From positions 2,949,807 through 3,013,806 of the forward strand of contig NW_006499435.1 in the NCBI RefSeq assembly GCF_000471905.2: 64,000 nucleotides of DNA, given 5' to 3'. Shown here piece after piece: positions 23,760-36,849 of this stretch. The first letter of the stretch is position 1; the number at the start of each line of letters is the position of its first letter. A program made the translations under genes and the position numbers. The stretch comes from Amborella trichopoda (Eukaryota > Streptophyta > Magnoliopsida > Amborellales > Amborellaceae). The notes below the pieces were generated by a model. The model worked only from the letters and a program-made list of their open reading frames with translations, was not told the DNA's origin and did no database searches.

Positions 23760-26700
23760 TCATTTCTCTTGTATATCTCGTAAATATTTTTTAATATTAA
23801 CGGTACGCTTGTGTTAATATTCCAAAAATAAACAAAAAAAAGAACAAATCTAAATCGTTTATCCTTGACATACTATTGGATATCTGGTGGATGCATAGTC
23901 AACAAATGGCATTTTTTTGGCGTAATTTTTACAGTCAAAAAAATTTTGTTAACCAATAAAAATGGCGACATTTTCAAAAAATGAGCTAAAAAAGGTCACT
24001 TTTTCATGAAAAAGTTAAAAAGGCTCTATTTTGACTATTTTAAAAAAAAAATAAAGTTTTAAAAAACTCTATAGTATGTACAATTAAATTCAAAATTTAT
24101 GGCACTTTCTATATATTTGTTAGATAATTTATATTTATGTATGTGCAAATTCAACAAATTTCTGCAACTTTCTGATCTTTATCCCTTCAATCTTTTCAAA
24201 ACTAATTAATTACGTAACTTACTAAATTTATTCAAGATAAATACATGATAAACTTACACCTTACCATGTAGAATCCAATCAATAATCCATGAATTAGATT
24301 TAATATAACCCTTAGTATCAACACAAATCGAAATTCATGAAACAAAATCATCAAAAAATTTCAAGCCAAATAAATTCTCAAAGCTATGTGGTCAGGGGGC
24401 AGGATGCTACAGTGTAACGCCTTGAGCTCCGTTTCTATCACTAGTAAGGGACCTTCCCCACTAAGCTACCCAAAACCTTGCAAGAAACGTACTCTCCAAA
24501 TATAAGCAACTCCAAAAACTATCCAAGAAGACTACATTTCCTTGTAAATTTAACTCCAATAAATTTAATTAGTTGACTTATCCAATTTTTCCAGGGAAAA
24601 TATATTTTCTAAAGAAAACACTCTCAAGCCTAACCTCCCCAAGTTCTTAAACCTTGCCAATAATTCTAATAACTACCGCTCCTAAAAGATCAGGCTGAAC
24701 TTAAATGGTTAGCAATTGACATTAGCAATACTACATCTCAAATTCAATTCCTACCACTATACAACTCAAAAACATATTCTACCCACCTTTTAATGTTTAG
24801 TGTTCCTTTTTACATATTAAAATTGGATCATTCCAGTGACTCTTTACTATGCTTACATTTATTTGCTTTTGCTTTGTTTGTCTTTAATTTAATTCGGAAC
24901 ATGGGTTGAGACATCTAAATTAATTAAGTTAATTATACTAGTTTAATAACATTTCTTAAAAAAGCATTACTTATTAATGGCCATTGCAATTTGTTCATTT
25001 TTAAAACTTTTATCCATATCCAATTTTTCCGCTCCAGTTTTTTGAGCCAAACCCGAAATATTTACGACATTTTGATCAGTTTTCCTATTCATGTATTTTT
25101 CCTGATTTTTTTACATATAACACGATAGACCAAAACCGATATTTAGTCCCAAGTTTGTGGTGAGCCAATATATTTTTATTCCCCAGCTTACTGGCACAAT
25201 TCGTCATTTTTTCCAATTTTTTTTCTCAAATGCACCCCTACGATTTTGCCAAGTCCATTATATGAACTCAAAAATGCGCTCTCTCCAAAACCCTAGCCCT
25301 CTGAAAAATGTCAAACTCTATATTCCATAATTTAAAGGATTGTTTCACCTTGGAATCACCTTGTTATATCTTTCTATTGTAAAATATAGACCACTTAACA
25401 TAGGAGTTACCCAAGTCGGACCTGCACAATATGGGCTCAAATCGATGAAGAGATAAAAGCTTGATTCCAATATTTGAATCACTGGTGCAAACCTCATCTA
25501 ACACCATGACAGAAAAGCATAAGCCTGAAAGCAAACATGGTTTGCATTTAGATTCAACTACAAAGCAAACAGCATATTGCAAGACCTTGGTTTGTATTTT
25601 ATCAGACAACGGTTGACTGAAGACGTATATAAAATTGGACACAGTTTTTATATGTAGATATGCATCTCCTCTTCATTGATCTATTTTTTAGATGGATTTT
25701 GGATCTAATTTTTTTAGGAATATACTAATCTCTAATGTAGAGATTATTAATAGGTAAAATAAATAAATAAAATAGAAATGATAATTTTTTAAAGAAAATT
25801 TTTAGACCCTTGAAATTTTATTCTTTTTGAAGGGATCACCAATTTACGCATGGATGTTTGATGCAATGGCGGAAGCCAATGGAGCATTGTGCCGCCGACA
25901 AATAAAACACTTTTCCTATAAAATTAATAACAATTATAGAGCTTTGTGTAGGGGAGTTACAGGGTTCCAACCCCAGAAACCATGTTTCAAAAAACATACC
26001 AAACGAAAACTGGAACCACCAAGGGTTTGTGTTATAGCCTTGCATTCCAACAGGACTGGCCCCACATTCTAAAACTTGATCATCATCACCGCAAATGGCA
26101 TAACAGAAGACTAGATGGACAAGAGTCCCAATTTGAGCTTCCATCAAAATTAAACTTCAAGGCAATTAATGTCACAAAGTTCGATCTTTGCAAAAAAAAT
26201 TTATGATGCCGAATCATTGGAGATTTCCAAAAATTTCAGCTTGCTCAAGAAATCACATAGTTTTATAAAAGAAATGTATATAATGAGACCATTTACTTAT
26301 GATACATCGAGGTCACAATCATCAGACCATTAAACTTAAAATCAGGTAGTTGAAGATGTGTCGTTTGGGAACAAAATCTAAAATAAAATTTCTCGAATGT
26401 TGCAACACACTTTCATCGATTGGATTTCATATCCAACGACTAAAAGTTATTGTAACCGTCTTGCACCAAAAATAAATAGGTATACAGTCCCTGTTATAAA
26501 ATGGAATTTATTAAAACAAGAAATTCTTTAAAGAAATAGAAAACGAAGAGAGAAAAATGCCGACTTTCTCTAGGCTTCATCTATAAATTTAGAAACTTCT
26601 CTCATTATATATAATTATATATCACATGCATATCATTTTTATAGATTTATTTTCTTCCAAATTGTAAATGAAATAAATTTGTAATTCAAAGTAATCTCAT

Positions 26701-28600
26701 GAAGATATTGTATAGCAGTTAAATCCACAAATTTTACCTCCTCTGTGGCGCCCTTCTCTAGGGAGAAATCACAAAACATCAACTGACAATCTCAAAAAAC
26801 TCTTGCTTCTCCATGCTTTGAGATCTGAAGATGGCATCACACCTTCTTTCCCAAAACGGATATAACCCCTTTCGCTGCATTGTACCAAAATCCAAACCTG
26901 CAATAGGAAAGAACTCAAGCATTATCAAACATCTATGATTGAGGTAAACAATAAGCTCCCATGGCCTAGAAGACTAATAACCACACCATAATTGAATATC
27001 AACTAGATGAGCTCTCTCCCTGCACAAGAAACACATGTTGATGAGAAAACCACCCTCAATGCTAGGTATCATTAAACCTTTAAGCATCCGTTGTCGTTAA
27101 CCAAACCTCCATTATAGGGGAGCTTTATTTGCCACTCTTTCCGTGTCCCAAACGTCTATTCCAAAATATATTTACAAGAGAAACAGCAAAGTTACCAAGT
27201 TTCTATCTAGTTCCTTGGTAGCAATATATTTTCCCAAAAACTTGTAATTTGGAAGACACTCCGTAGAAACAATGGAAGAAGTAACAAAAAGGAGAAAAGG
27301 AAAAACGTCCAATACCTGCACAGTATTGATAATCAGGGAAGCCCTCTTTAATGACCCAAAAACATATTTAAAGTTTCCACGAAAAATTCTTGGTAGTATT
27401 TTGCATGATTGCCTAGGACCCTTCACGTTGGCAAGATGCTTAATAGATTCATATCAAAAAAATAAAATATGAAAGATAGATATAGCAAGACAACCATGAA
27501 GCATATCACATCTCACTAACACTCGAGTCTCAAACATCTTTTTAACACCAAACAAGGTTAGAGAAACAAAAAAAAAAAGAAAAAAAATGCGCCAAACCAT
27601 GAACTTCTCTCATCCCACAAACCCCCATTATGACAACCTTCGTTGATGTATCACTCTACAAGTAAGACCAGTGCTACAAACAACCTTCTGCCTACCGGCA
27701 CTACTCCTCAAGGGAAAGCAGACACTACTTGGAATAAATTCTAATCAACTCTAAGACAAGAAGGGACTCAAAAACTTATAAATGTATATATTGTTGGAAG
27801 AAGTCTGGCAGGAGGATACACTAGATGAACGCACATTATGAGAAAAAGGAAGCGGTAAGTTTACAAGTTGGAATAATGTTCATCAAACATACAATATCAA
27901 TTGCAATGTAGTATGAATAATGTTGCTTCAGAAATCACATATCTCTGCAAAAAAAAAATTGAACAGAAACCAAAACCTCCTGACTGACTCCCCTGGAGAG
28001 CAGCCGCCGCAACATATGAGATCAAAAGAACTCATTGTAAAGGATGTTAATGGCAAAGGTTATCGGATCAAAGGGAATGAAATCCTCTGAAGTGTTCACT
28101 AATTCATTTTCCCCAGAGACCAGTCTTAGAGCTCAACCTAGTATAAAATGCACACTAGTGGCAAAAGACAAACGGGTATATGATTCATGTGCTCATTTAG
28201 TTTTGTCAATGCATTTTACTTCGAGCCCATACTTAACACAGTAGCAGCCATTACCAATTGAAAATAAATAGATAGCAGTTATTTACCATGACAAGAACAT
28301 CTTCAATATCATGATGTCCAATTGTAGATACCCAACTTTTCTATGCATGTTGACAGACATATAAGGCACATATTCATTGTCCTTCTAATCTGTTTTGACA
28401 TCATTATATTCAGTCCCTAGAAATCCATTCAGAGAGAAGGCTCCCTTGTCTTTTACCTTTATGGAAAGTTCACAGAGGAAAATGCCAAACTAGTCACTCA
28501 CCAGCCTGTTTTTAAGTGATTTCCTTTGATGGATGTGTCCATGGATAAAATCAAGATAATCAATGAAATGACTTAAAGAACATAATTTGGAGGACACCAC
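23760..28600. other. Intergenic, repeat-derived; no gene supported
   Basis: Positions 24391-24475 hold a short repeat ending 'cttccccactaagctaccc', related to the inverted repeat at 2791-2941. Positions 26276-26486 are a MITE of the gtatacaatgagacc family. On the minus strand near 27075-26990 the reading INMCFLCRERAHLVDI resembles a decayed zf-RVT segment of a LINE; this is weak. Frames at 25830-26200 have no recognised homology. No exons can be proposed. Confidence 0.4.
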
Positions 28601-28604
28601 AACT

Positions 28605-28610
28605 TTTATT
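28605..28610 (-). terminator. Candidate polyadenylation signal of the U11-48K gene
   Basis: AATAAA on the minus strand about 450 bp downstream of the stop codon at 29061. It is a plausible 3' end signal, but plant signals are loose and no transcript evidence is available. Confidence 0.3.
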
Positions 28611-29060
28611 TTCCTGGTGAGTAGCCACATCTAAGAAGTGACTGTAATTCAACTACAATAACAACAGTACTGTAATATATCCACCATATGACTAGAACAG
28701 AAATAATAACTGAGGGAGAAATATTAGAGCAATGAAACTTAAGTAAAATAAGTTCATGCTGCATGAATATTTCCAAAAATAATATAACAAGTTTTTTGTA
28801 ATTTAATTTTAAGGATACATGGGAGGATACAGATGAGCATATATATCTTGGAGTCTGAATACTGCACACATATTACCAAAGAAAGTCAATGAAAGAATTC
28901 AAAACAAAACACAATATTTCTGTTGAAGCAAAGGCAAATGTAACAAGAAAGAATGGGAAGCTTACTCTTACATGAATCTCTGAATTCTTAAGTGCAGGCA
29001 TTTGGTGGCAAGCCCATTTCCTTGAAGCTCATAATTAAAAATTTAAGATCCAAAAATGTT

Positions 29061-32000
29061 TTAGTTGTTGGACCACCTATCTCCTCTTTCATACTTACTG
29101 CTAGAGGATGCATTATTGCAGGCCTCGTCATACATTCCATGTGATCCAGAAGGATCATACCTATCATCAAAATTATTCTCTGAAAAACTTATGTGGTACG
29201 TTCTTCCATGCCTATCTTCTCTCTCTGACCTATGAGCAGAGCCATCAGAGAGCTTCCTGGATCTCGACGCATAAGAGGATGACCTGCCATTCTGATACTT
29301 ATCCCTATCCGATGTTCTGGAGTCTGCTCTGTCATATCTTTCTCTCTCATCTCCCCAACGGTCTTCTTTCCCACTCTTCCAATGTTGCTCAGTTGTATGA
29401 AGAGATGGACTTCTAGACCTGTAACTACTGTATTTTTCTTCTTCCCTGTAAGCCCTTCTCTTTCGATCCTCCTGTGACTCATGCTTTGTGTAGTGTTCAT
29501 CGCCATGCCACTGGTCACCATCTCTGGGATAATTAGAACGACTGCCAAGTCCACTGCTCATGCCAGATTGGTCCTTGATAGACACACCATTGGATCGAGT
29601 TGAGGATACATTGGAGCTACCAATAAATAATTTCCTCTGATTATGGGGTCTGATGGTTTCTCCTGAGGAATATGTATGGCTTTGTGACTCATGATGATCT
29701 TCTGAAATAACATTATTTGCAATTGATCCTGAAGAAAGTGATGTGGGCTTCTCAGATCCTTTCACGAAGCAACCTATACCCCCTGCACACTCGATCTCCT
29801 CCATATGTCCCTCAATTATATCATGTAAGACCTTCACATAAGAATACAATTACCATCTTATTTCTCAAAAAGGCTGGGAAGTAATAGCCGTAATCCCCAT
29901 GAGATCTCTCCAAATTCAAATTTTGGATAATCCTTAATGGGTTCGACTTCAGAATATTAAATTGATTTTCACAAACAAAAGTCAATTTTTTCATATTTTA
30001 GGGTAAGTAAAAGACCTGGATTGGTGTTCGTTTAACCTTCTTGCCACGATAAGACATCCTCCGCCGCTTATAATCTCTTTCTTCAGCCAACAATTCCTCC
30101 CTGGTCTTGTTCTTATTCATATCCTACAAAAATAGAACAACAAAATTTAAAGAACTTAGGAAATCAACACTGATATATTATCAGAAATTAACTTTATTAC
30201 GCAACATCAGCATACTTAGAGTTCTCATCAAGACAAATATCAAAATAACTTAGCTCATCTGTGACATGTCATATTAAATGGATGAATAAAAATATTCAGA
30301 GATGTTCGGATAATTTCAGAACATTCTGACTTTCTAAGCTGTGAAGCCCAGAAAGACTAACAAAAGTGAGAGTCCCACAAAGAGGACAGGAGACCTCCCA
30401 TATGCTAGTAGCCAGGGTATGCTGAACAGCAACATATTAGTGGTTGGTAGAAGTTTTATATTAATAATAACCTCTTCCTTTGTTAAAGGGGCTTTCACTA
30501 AAATTAGAAAAGGAAATTTATCAAAAACAACGAATCTCATCCACTTTTTAAAAAGTAATTTCAACAAGCCCATATTTAGCTCCAGAAATTCCATCAAAGG
30601 ACACCAAACATGAGTAAGAATTTACAGGAGGGACACTTTCCAATTTAACCCCTCCTTCCAAAGTTTGGTGGTTTTTTAAGAAACCCACTTAACTAGCAAG
30701 GACCTAAGGCTTTTACCTCAATAAAAGATTAGTATAATCCCATGGGAAGAAAATGTACATTTGCTACATTAGGAAAAATCTTAGCTAGGACTATAAGGGT
30801 CCCAAATTTTGGAGACGTGACCTGCTCAACCGAGCAACCGACTTAGGAAAGAAAAGAAACTTCAGCACACACTCTGGGACTTCATGAAAAAGTTTATGCC
30901 CCACAATTGCACAGACAGTCTACATCTATGTGTTTAGGTACCCAAAAAAATATGTTCTTTTTAAGGTATGGGAGAAACTTCCTCATAACCACCCCTATCC
31001 CAAGGTTTGACTTTTCAAAGAAGTTTCGAAGTGCATGTCTAAGTTAATATGTTACATCCCCAGAATTTGAGGTCCTAAAAATACCCTAGCTGGGGCTTTA
31101 TGCAAGGGAGCAAAAGTACAATTTGTTGATGGATTCCTGCAGGTGCATACCAATTTTTTCAGATTATAAAAAAATAGAGCGTCAAGAGCGAGTGCAATTC
31201 TTGAAGGAAGGGAAGATTGGAAACTGGCCTACCTAGAAACTTCAGCTCATGATTAGTGTCCTTTGAAATAATTTCTTAAATTAAATCTGGGATTTTTGAA
31301 ACTAAATTACAAAATAAAAAAATAAAAAATAAAAAATAAAAATAAAAAAACGGGTGGGATGTTAAATAACTCATGTCTTGGGTTCTTTCTGATAAAATGC
31401 CCAATAACAAAAGGGAAAGCTTTCTATGTTCCCCCTACAACATAGAAGTTCTATCCTCCCCCTTATCCAACCGTCCATTTCTTAATGGGGGGCTAAGTTT
31501 GCCCCAATCACAATGTCACATCTCTATACTGTTTTATTTTTAATTTTTTTTCTACAAACTATTTTGACACCAAATTTTGGACGTACATTCCTCTATTAAA
31601 CTCACACTAACAAAAAGTATAAAAAAATATTTTCAATAAAATAAAATGACCAAAATACCCCTGAAAGTTTCAAGGGGTATTTTGGTCATTATATTTTATC
31701 GAAAAATTATTATTAATATTTTTTATAGGTGCGCCCCAATGAGAAAATGGCACGTACCAAATTTCATATTCAGAAAAATTGTATTAAAAAAACAAAAAAT
31801 AAAATACTTTGAGACGTCTGATCTAAGATCAAACTGTGAGTGGCTCTCTTGATAAAAAATGACGGCTGGATGGTAGGGGGAGAATAGAACTTCTATGTTG
31901 TAGGGGGAACATAGAAAGCTTTCCCATAAAAAAATAACAAGGCAACAGAATATAGGTGACATGATATGCCAAATTGCCTATGAATTCAATTTTCATACTT

Positions 32001-34638
32001 TTTACTTTTCATATAGGTTTCCTTAATTTTCAGGATTTGTCATTTTTTATTTTTCTATTTTTACAAAATATCCTGAATTTTCCCACTTTTTCAAATTTTT
32101 TACCAAGCCAACTTACCTGAGTCAGGCAAGAAATGGTGAGCCCACTGAGGACTCACTCATTGGGCTCCAAGCAGCCAGTGAGTAACAGAGCAATTCCAGG
32201 TTCTAAAACACTGTTTTCACGATAAAAGCCTATTCAGCAAAGGGCTTAAGACAACAGATTCACTCCCAAAAACACCTTTAACCTTTAACCCCTTCTGGAA
32301 CCAAATCTCATATACAAACACATACAAATAAATCCATTGCATCCTCTAAGGCTTTTGGCTCACATGCAGCGATACAATACAAGTAAAATAGAAAATGCTA
32401 AAAAAAAAAACTTTTAAAGCAGACAAAGCCAACCGGATGGCGTGATCGCTGCCATAGGAGCCCATCATGCTCAAGAACAGCTCTGTAATCAGGCCGGTTT
32501 TGCCGTTCCTCATTGGCCATCCTTGACACTTGATCATGCTCGGAAATCCTATAAAAGTTCATCAGACATAATTAAATAAGTTAGAAAAAATAAGATCTAT
32601 AGAAAGGCCATGAAGCCTAACTAAATAAGTTAGACCTACTGTGGAAGGGATTCAGGGAAAGAATGAAACAAATTCACAGAAAAAGCAGAGAGAGCAAAGA
32701 TAAAAACAGACGACAGCCAGAAATCATATCAAGTATAAATTTGGATGAAGTATTATTGGTATAAAAAACTCCACCTTTACTTCTGGGACATAAGAACAGT
32801 TCTATACCATAACAGTGCTTATACAAAACACATATATATGTTACTTAATATAAAGTGCAACCTAATGAATAATCACTTCAATGGATCTACTGCCTGAGGA
32901 GTACAACTATAACCATCATTTGAGTTGCAGCTGTAAAACACAAAATGAGAAGCTTACTGCACCAAGACAAATATACATAATTAAGGATTCAAAACTTTTA
33001 CAACAAGTCTAATACAGCACAGAGTAACTCAAATGAGATTCACATTCTAAGATTTAGCAAAAGAATCATGCATTGACTAAGAAACAATGAATTAATCATA
33101 ATCTTAAGCCTTCAAATTTTGCAATAAAAAACTGATGAAATAAATAAACAATTATTCAACTTTCAGCAACGCCTATGAAAATGAGAAACAAAAGTGAAGA
33201 ATAAAGAAACAATTAGCTTCATAGGAACTCACAGCTGAGATTTTGAAAGTGGTCCCGATAGGCGCAGCGCTTTGATTTTCTCCTCTAAGAAAGATCGTTC
33301 ATGCAAAGCTGCAATGGCTGCTGCTATTTGTGATACAAAGACTCTTTGCCCAATCAAATCTTCATCAGAATTCATACCCGAGTTGGCATCATTTTTTTTC
33401 CCAATAATTTCTTGTAGTTCAGAACCCTGTTTTTCTACCAAATAACCATCTTTCAAATCCAAATCACTACCACTTACGCCCACAACATCAGTTTCCTTTT
33501 TTGAACCCTTAGTTTCTAGTTCCTTATTGCTGTTTATCGATGGATTGCCCAGTGGGAAGAGTACTAACCGAGAACCCATAATGAATAAACTCTCTTTAAG
33601 TACATGGATAGCAAATACCTTGCCATTGTTATGGCCATACAAGACTGATAGGTGAGAACCCAGCCATGATAAGCTTTCTGCAAGAACTGGACATTTGAAA
33701 CTCAGAGTTTTTATATCAAAACCCTTATCCCTCTCATCCCTGTTCTGATGAAGCTCTAGGGAAGAAGAAGCCTCTCTAGAAATGGCTTTAAAGCAAAGTT
33801 TCAACAGCAGAAATATGTGCTCGCCCATTGGATTATCAATCACAGAACCATAAAAAGGTGAATTCTTAAGTACCCATTTCACCATTTCAGGCTTAGAAAC
33901 CATTGACAAGCAAGAAGAGACCTTAAGAGAAGCATAAGAATAACAGAGAGGATAATCGTTCCAACCCCCTGATTCCTTTCTCATATACCAGAGTTCAGAA
34001 GGAAGAAGCCATGGAAACTCACCATGGGGCTTGAAATCACAATTTCCAGCTAAATTAACACATTCTCTGGACAAAATAGAAGGAAGAGTAAAAGTCTTCT
34101 TGGTTTCTGGTTCAGAAGAGCTTACCACACCAGGGCAATCCCTGTAAAAGAAATTTGCACTGAAACCACCACCATCGTCCAAAGAAAAGCACAAGTCAGA
34201 TTCAACACCATGAATTTCATGAAACAACTGAACTTCAGATTTTAATTCTTTCTCCGATTTCAGAGAATTCGGGTATTTCAGATTGCCGAGATTGTCTACG
34301 CCTAGGGCACCAGGAGACGAATTGCAGGTGAGAGAATGGCGAAAGAGACGCTGAGAAGGCATACGATGGTTTGAATTAAAAGGGCACGTCGAAAGCTCAT
34401 GACGAATTAGGGTTTGGTCTAAGTTGAGGAACCCCGAAACTCGTTTTAGGGCATCTTTTGCGTTGGAGATGGAGCTCTTTAGGGTTTCGATGGCCTGGTT
34501 CAGATTTAATGGAAGAGGAGAAGGAGGAGGAGGAGGAATGGTTGGGTTCTGAAAAGTGAGACCAAGAGGAGCGAAATTGCAGGTGACGTTGGGAATAGAA
34601 TTAGGGTTTTGGAAAGTGAAGAAATCGGATGGGTTCAT
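29061..34638 (-). CDS. SNRNP48: U11/U12 small nuclear ribonucleoprotein 48 kDa protein, four exons
   Basis: Subunit of the U11/U12 di-snRNP of the minor (U12-type) spliceosome; in this family the protein acts in recognition of the U12-type 5' splice site. Exons: 33233-34638, 32434-32548, 30016-30123 and 29061-29831; the spliced protein is 799 residues. Phases join exactly (2, 0, 0). A CHHC zinc finger has C85-x5-H91-x9-H101-x3-C105, the U11-48K signature. Further on come RPDYRAVLEHDGLLWQRS (exon 2), the basic block TREELLAEERDYKRRRMSYR (exon 3) and VLHDIIEGHMEEI (start of exon 4). The tail, from about residue 640, is rich in R, S, E, D, K and Y, as in spliceosomal RS/RE-like tails. The first ATG (34638) is used; an upstream frame has only a TTG and would give an unlikely hydrophobic leader. 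Donor CCG|GTTGGC of exon 2 is weak. The tail is less conserved in the family. Confidence 0.93.
30124..32433 (-). other. Intron 2 of the U11-48K gene
   Basis: The intron is 2310 bp, from donor GTTGGC to acceptor TTTTTGTAG. It carries a complete Mutator-like MITE (31413-31925) and other repeat-like sequence near 31060-31250 resembling 45045-45250 ('aatttgaggtcct'). Introns 1 (32549-33232) and 3 (29832-30015) are ordinary, with donors GTGAGT and GTCTTT. Confidence 0.8.
31413..31925. mobile_element. Mutator-like MITE, complete, 513 bp
   Basis: It has near-perfect terminal inverted repeats of about 45 bp: 'gggaaagctttctatgttcc' at the left and its reverse complement ending 'catagaaagctttccc' at the right. 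Flanks ataacaaaa (31404-31412) and ataaaaaaa (31926-31934) form an 8/9 match, as for a Mutator 9-bp target duplication. The interior has a second stem ('aaaatgaccaaaatacccc' against 'ggggtattttggtcat'). Related copies lie at 9336-9844 and 63218-63617. No coding sequence. Confidence 0.85.
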
Positions 34639-34659
34639 GGCTAGCACAGAGGAAAGAGA

Positions 34660-35840
34660 GAGGAAATAAATGGAGAAGAAACACTGCAAGAATAGGTTTT
34701 TGAAGAATAAAAGCAAAGAGTAGGTTTCCAAATTAGTGCTTAATTTTTACTAATCAAACAAATGAAGTTCACTGTCTCATAAAAACTCAAATAGGTATGA
34801 CTTAAATGATGAATATGGAGCTTGGGGTGGTTTGTACAAGGCTGAGGCCCAAACAATCAAAGTGAGGCGCATCTTCTCGTTTCAGTATCGAAAATCTTCG
34901 TGATTGCCTAAAAAATTATTTTCAATCTCTAGTTATAATATTCAAAGCTAAAAAAATTGTACCAATCAAGCCCATCTATAAAAACATGAAAATCTTAAAA
35001 ATAGACGGTCTGTATAATGCATTATAAGATGTACTAGATCGGATTTGAGAATTTTTTAACACTTAAATAACTTTTTCTAGTGAATTTATGCGGTTCGCCT
35101 TATAAGTTATTTTAAGAGCCGCACCTTTTAAACTTTTTCCAAATATTTAAAAAAAAAAGAATATGGGTTCATTGGTTCCTTGTTTGGAAAGAGCGTTAAA
35201 TGAAGATGAACGAAATTGAAATCTAGTGCTTTTTAGGTTGAAATTTGAATAAAGTAAGTTCCAAATAACTTCTAAAAAGGTTATTCAAATATTATTTAAA
35301 GTATATTTGTCAAATTATTGATAAATTTTGAATTATTTAATATTTTACTCCTTTGCAACAATTTCTTAATGGATATTTTGAAATTAAATCAAATGATACA
35401 TATATAATATTGAATAGTTCATCTCTCATAATATTTAGCTAAATCTCCCTTTATTTAATTGTAGTATATATTTAAAATGAAAATTTGAATAAGAAACAAA
35501 AATATCATTCAACAATGTTAATGAAACTTTGAATATAGTAATTGATATTATGAGATTATCTATTTTTGCTACAAGGAGGTTACAATTATTCCTAGTCGTT
35601 GGATTTCAAATTGCATGATTTGGGGTATGTTACAAAATTTGAAAAAAAAATTTTAAACTTTAAGTCCAATCAATGACACACTCACAGCGACCCAATTTGA
35701 AATTTGATAAACAAAAGTGTTTGTCACCTCTTTGTATTAAAAGTAAATAATCTCTTTATATGCTTTCCAATTAGGATAATGACCTATAAAACAAAATATA
35801 TGAGGGAAATGGTAGTTTTGCCGATTATAAGTGAGTTAGG
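34660..35840. other. Upstream region of the U11-48K gene with two MITEs
   Basis: Positions about 34830-35136 are a MITE of the 41-44 kb family ('ggctgaggcccaaacaatca' at one end, 'agagccgcacctttta' at the other). Positions about 35542-35762 are a diverged gtatacaatgagacc-family MITE. No clear TATA box is seen near the ATG, which is common for housekeeping genes. Confidence 0.5.
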
Positions 35841-35844
35841 TTAT

Positions 35845-36230
35845 GTTTCAAAACCCGAGACTAGCGAGTGGTGGTGGTGTTATCAGATACGGCAATGATG
35901 CATTTATTGCTACTTTTGCCGCATCTTTTGGTATCGCATCAAACTTCAAATTGAATGTAATTCATTGCTGCTCGCCAATGTCATTCAAGATAGTGTAGAG
36001 CTCCATGGACACTCCATATAGTAGCAACCATTGCCGACATAACTTTTTATATTGTAGGTGGACTGTTTTCCACATTTATCACGAGGCCAACATGGTAGTA
36101 GATATACTTGCCAAAAAGGCCACATCTTTTTCAAATGCTAATGTTTGGCATTTTAGACCGCTGGATTTTATTTATGTTTATTTACTTCATGATTCGGCAC
36201 CAGTGCCCCATTGTAGGGTTGTAAAGATAT
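35845..36230 (+). pseudogene. LINE RNase H-like fragment
   Basis: Near 36060-36130 the frame reads WTVFHIYHEANMVVDILAKK, matching the terminal helix of plant LINE RNase H-like domains (H-x-x-R/H-E-x-N-x-x-A/V-D-x-L-A). Upstream frames are broken. It is a dead fragment, not a host RNase H. Confidence 0.6.
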
Positions 36231-36474
36231 GATCTATATTTTCTCTAATTTTATTAATGAAAACGGATAAGGGTCTTATCGTCCATTAATTTACCCAAAA
36301 AAAAAAAAGTGGGTTAGGTTGGGAAGCCGAGTTGAAATTTATGCTCCTCTATTTCTATCAAAATCCCAATATTATTGATAGCAATCTAATTGCCCCCCAA
36401 TATGTGCAAAGAAGAACCATCCTAAAGGATGATGATGGATTAGGTTTTGCTAAGGCTGAGGCTACACCTGAGAA

Positions 36475-36665
36475 TAAAAAGGTATCTAATTTGACATCCA
36501 AAATATTATGCTTGCCTCTAAAACCATTTCTTATCGGAATTTAAAACCCAAAAAAGCCTAAGAACAAAAAGTATCTAATTTGACATAAGAATAAAAAGTA
36601 TCTAATTTGACATCCAAAATATTATGCTTGCCTCTAAAATCATTTCTTATCGGAATTTAAAACTC
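36475..36665. repeat. Tandem duplication, period about 125 bp, with a shorter internal repeat
   Basis: Two copies share 'atccaaaatattatgcttgc' and 'catttcttatcggaattta'. A shorter unit, 'aaaaagtatctaatttgaca', is present three times. No coding role is seen. Confidence 0.8.
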
Positions 36666-36849
36666 AAGAAAGAGTATATCATTTTTAGAACTTCAAATCA
36701 TTTAAATTTCAAATTCACAATCTTCGATACAAAATTGCATTTTCCAGATAGATTTAAGATGGAGTTGTATAAAGCCACAACCCAAGGAAATAATTTTTCT
36801 AAGTGAGTTTTTCCTCTTTTTAAGAACAAAGAGGGAAGAGAAAAACCCT

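Noticed and set aside
25827-26206. Overlapping frames on both strands suggesting a small gene
   Set aside because: No recognised domain, no splice-supported extension, and flanked by a MITE; insufficient support.
29189-29554. 121-residue Met/Arg-rich frame on the minus strand
   Set aside because: An alternative frame of U11-48K exon 4, whose own frame continues the spliced protein.
34639-34731. N-terminal extension of the U11-48K frame with a hydrophobic leader
   Set aside because: The frame is open but contains no ATG upstream of 34638 (it begins at a TTG). A signal-like leader makes no sense for a nuclear snRNP protein.
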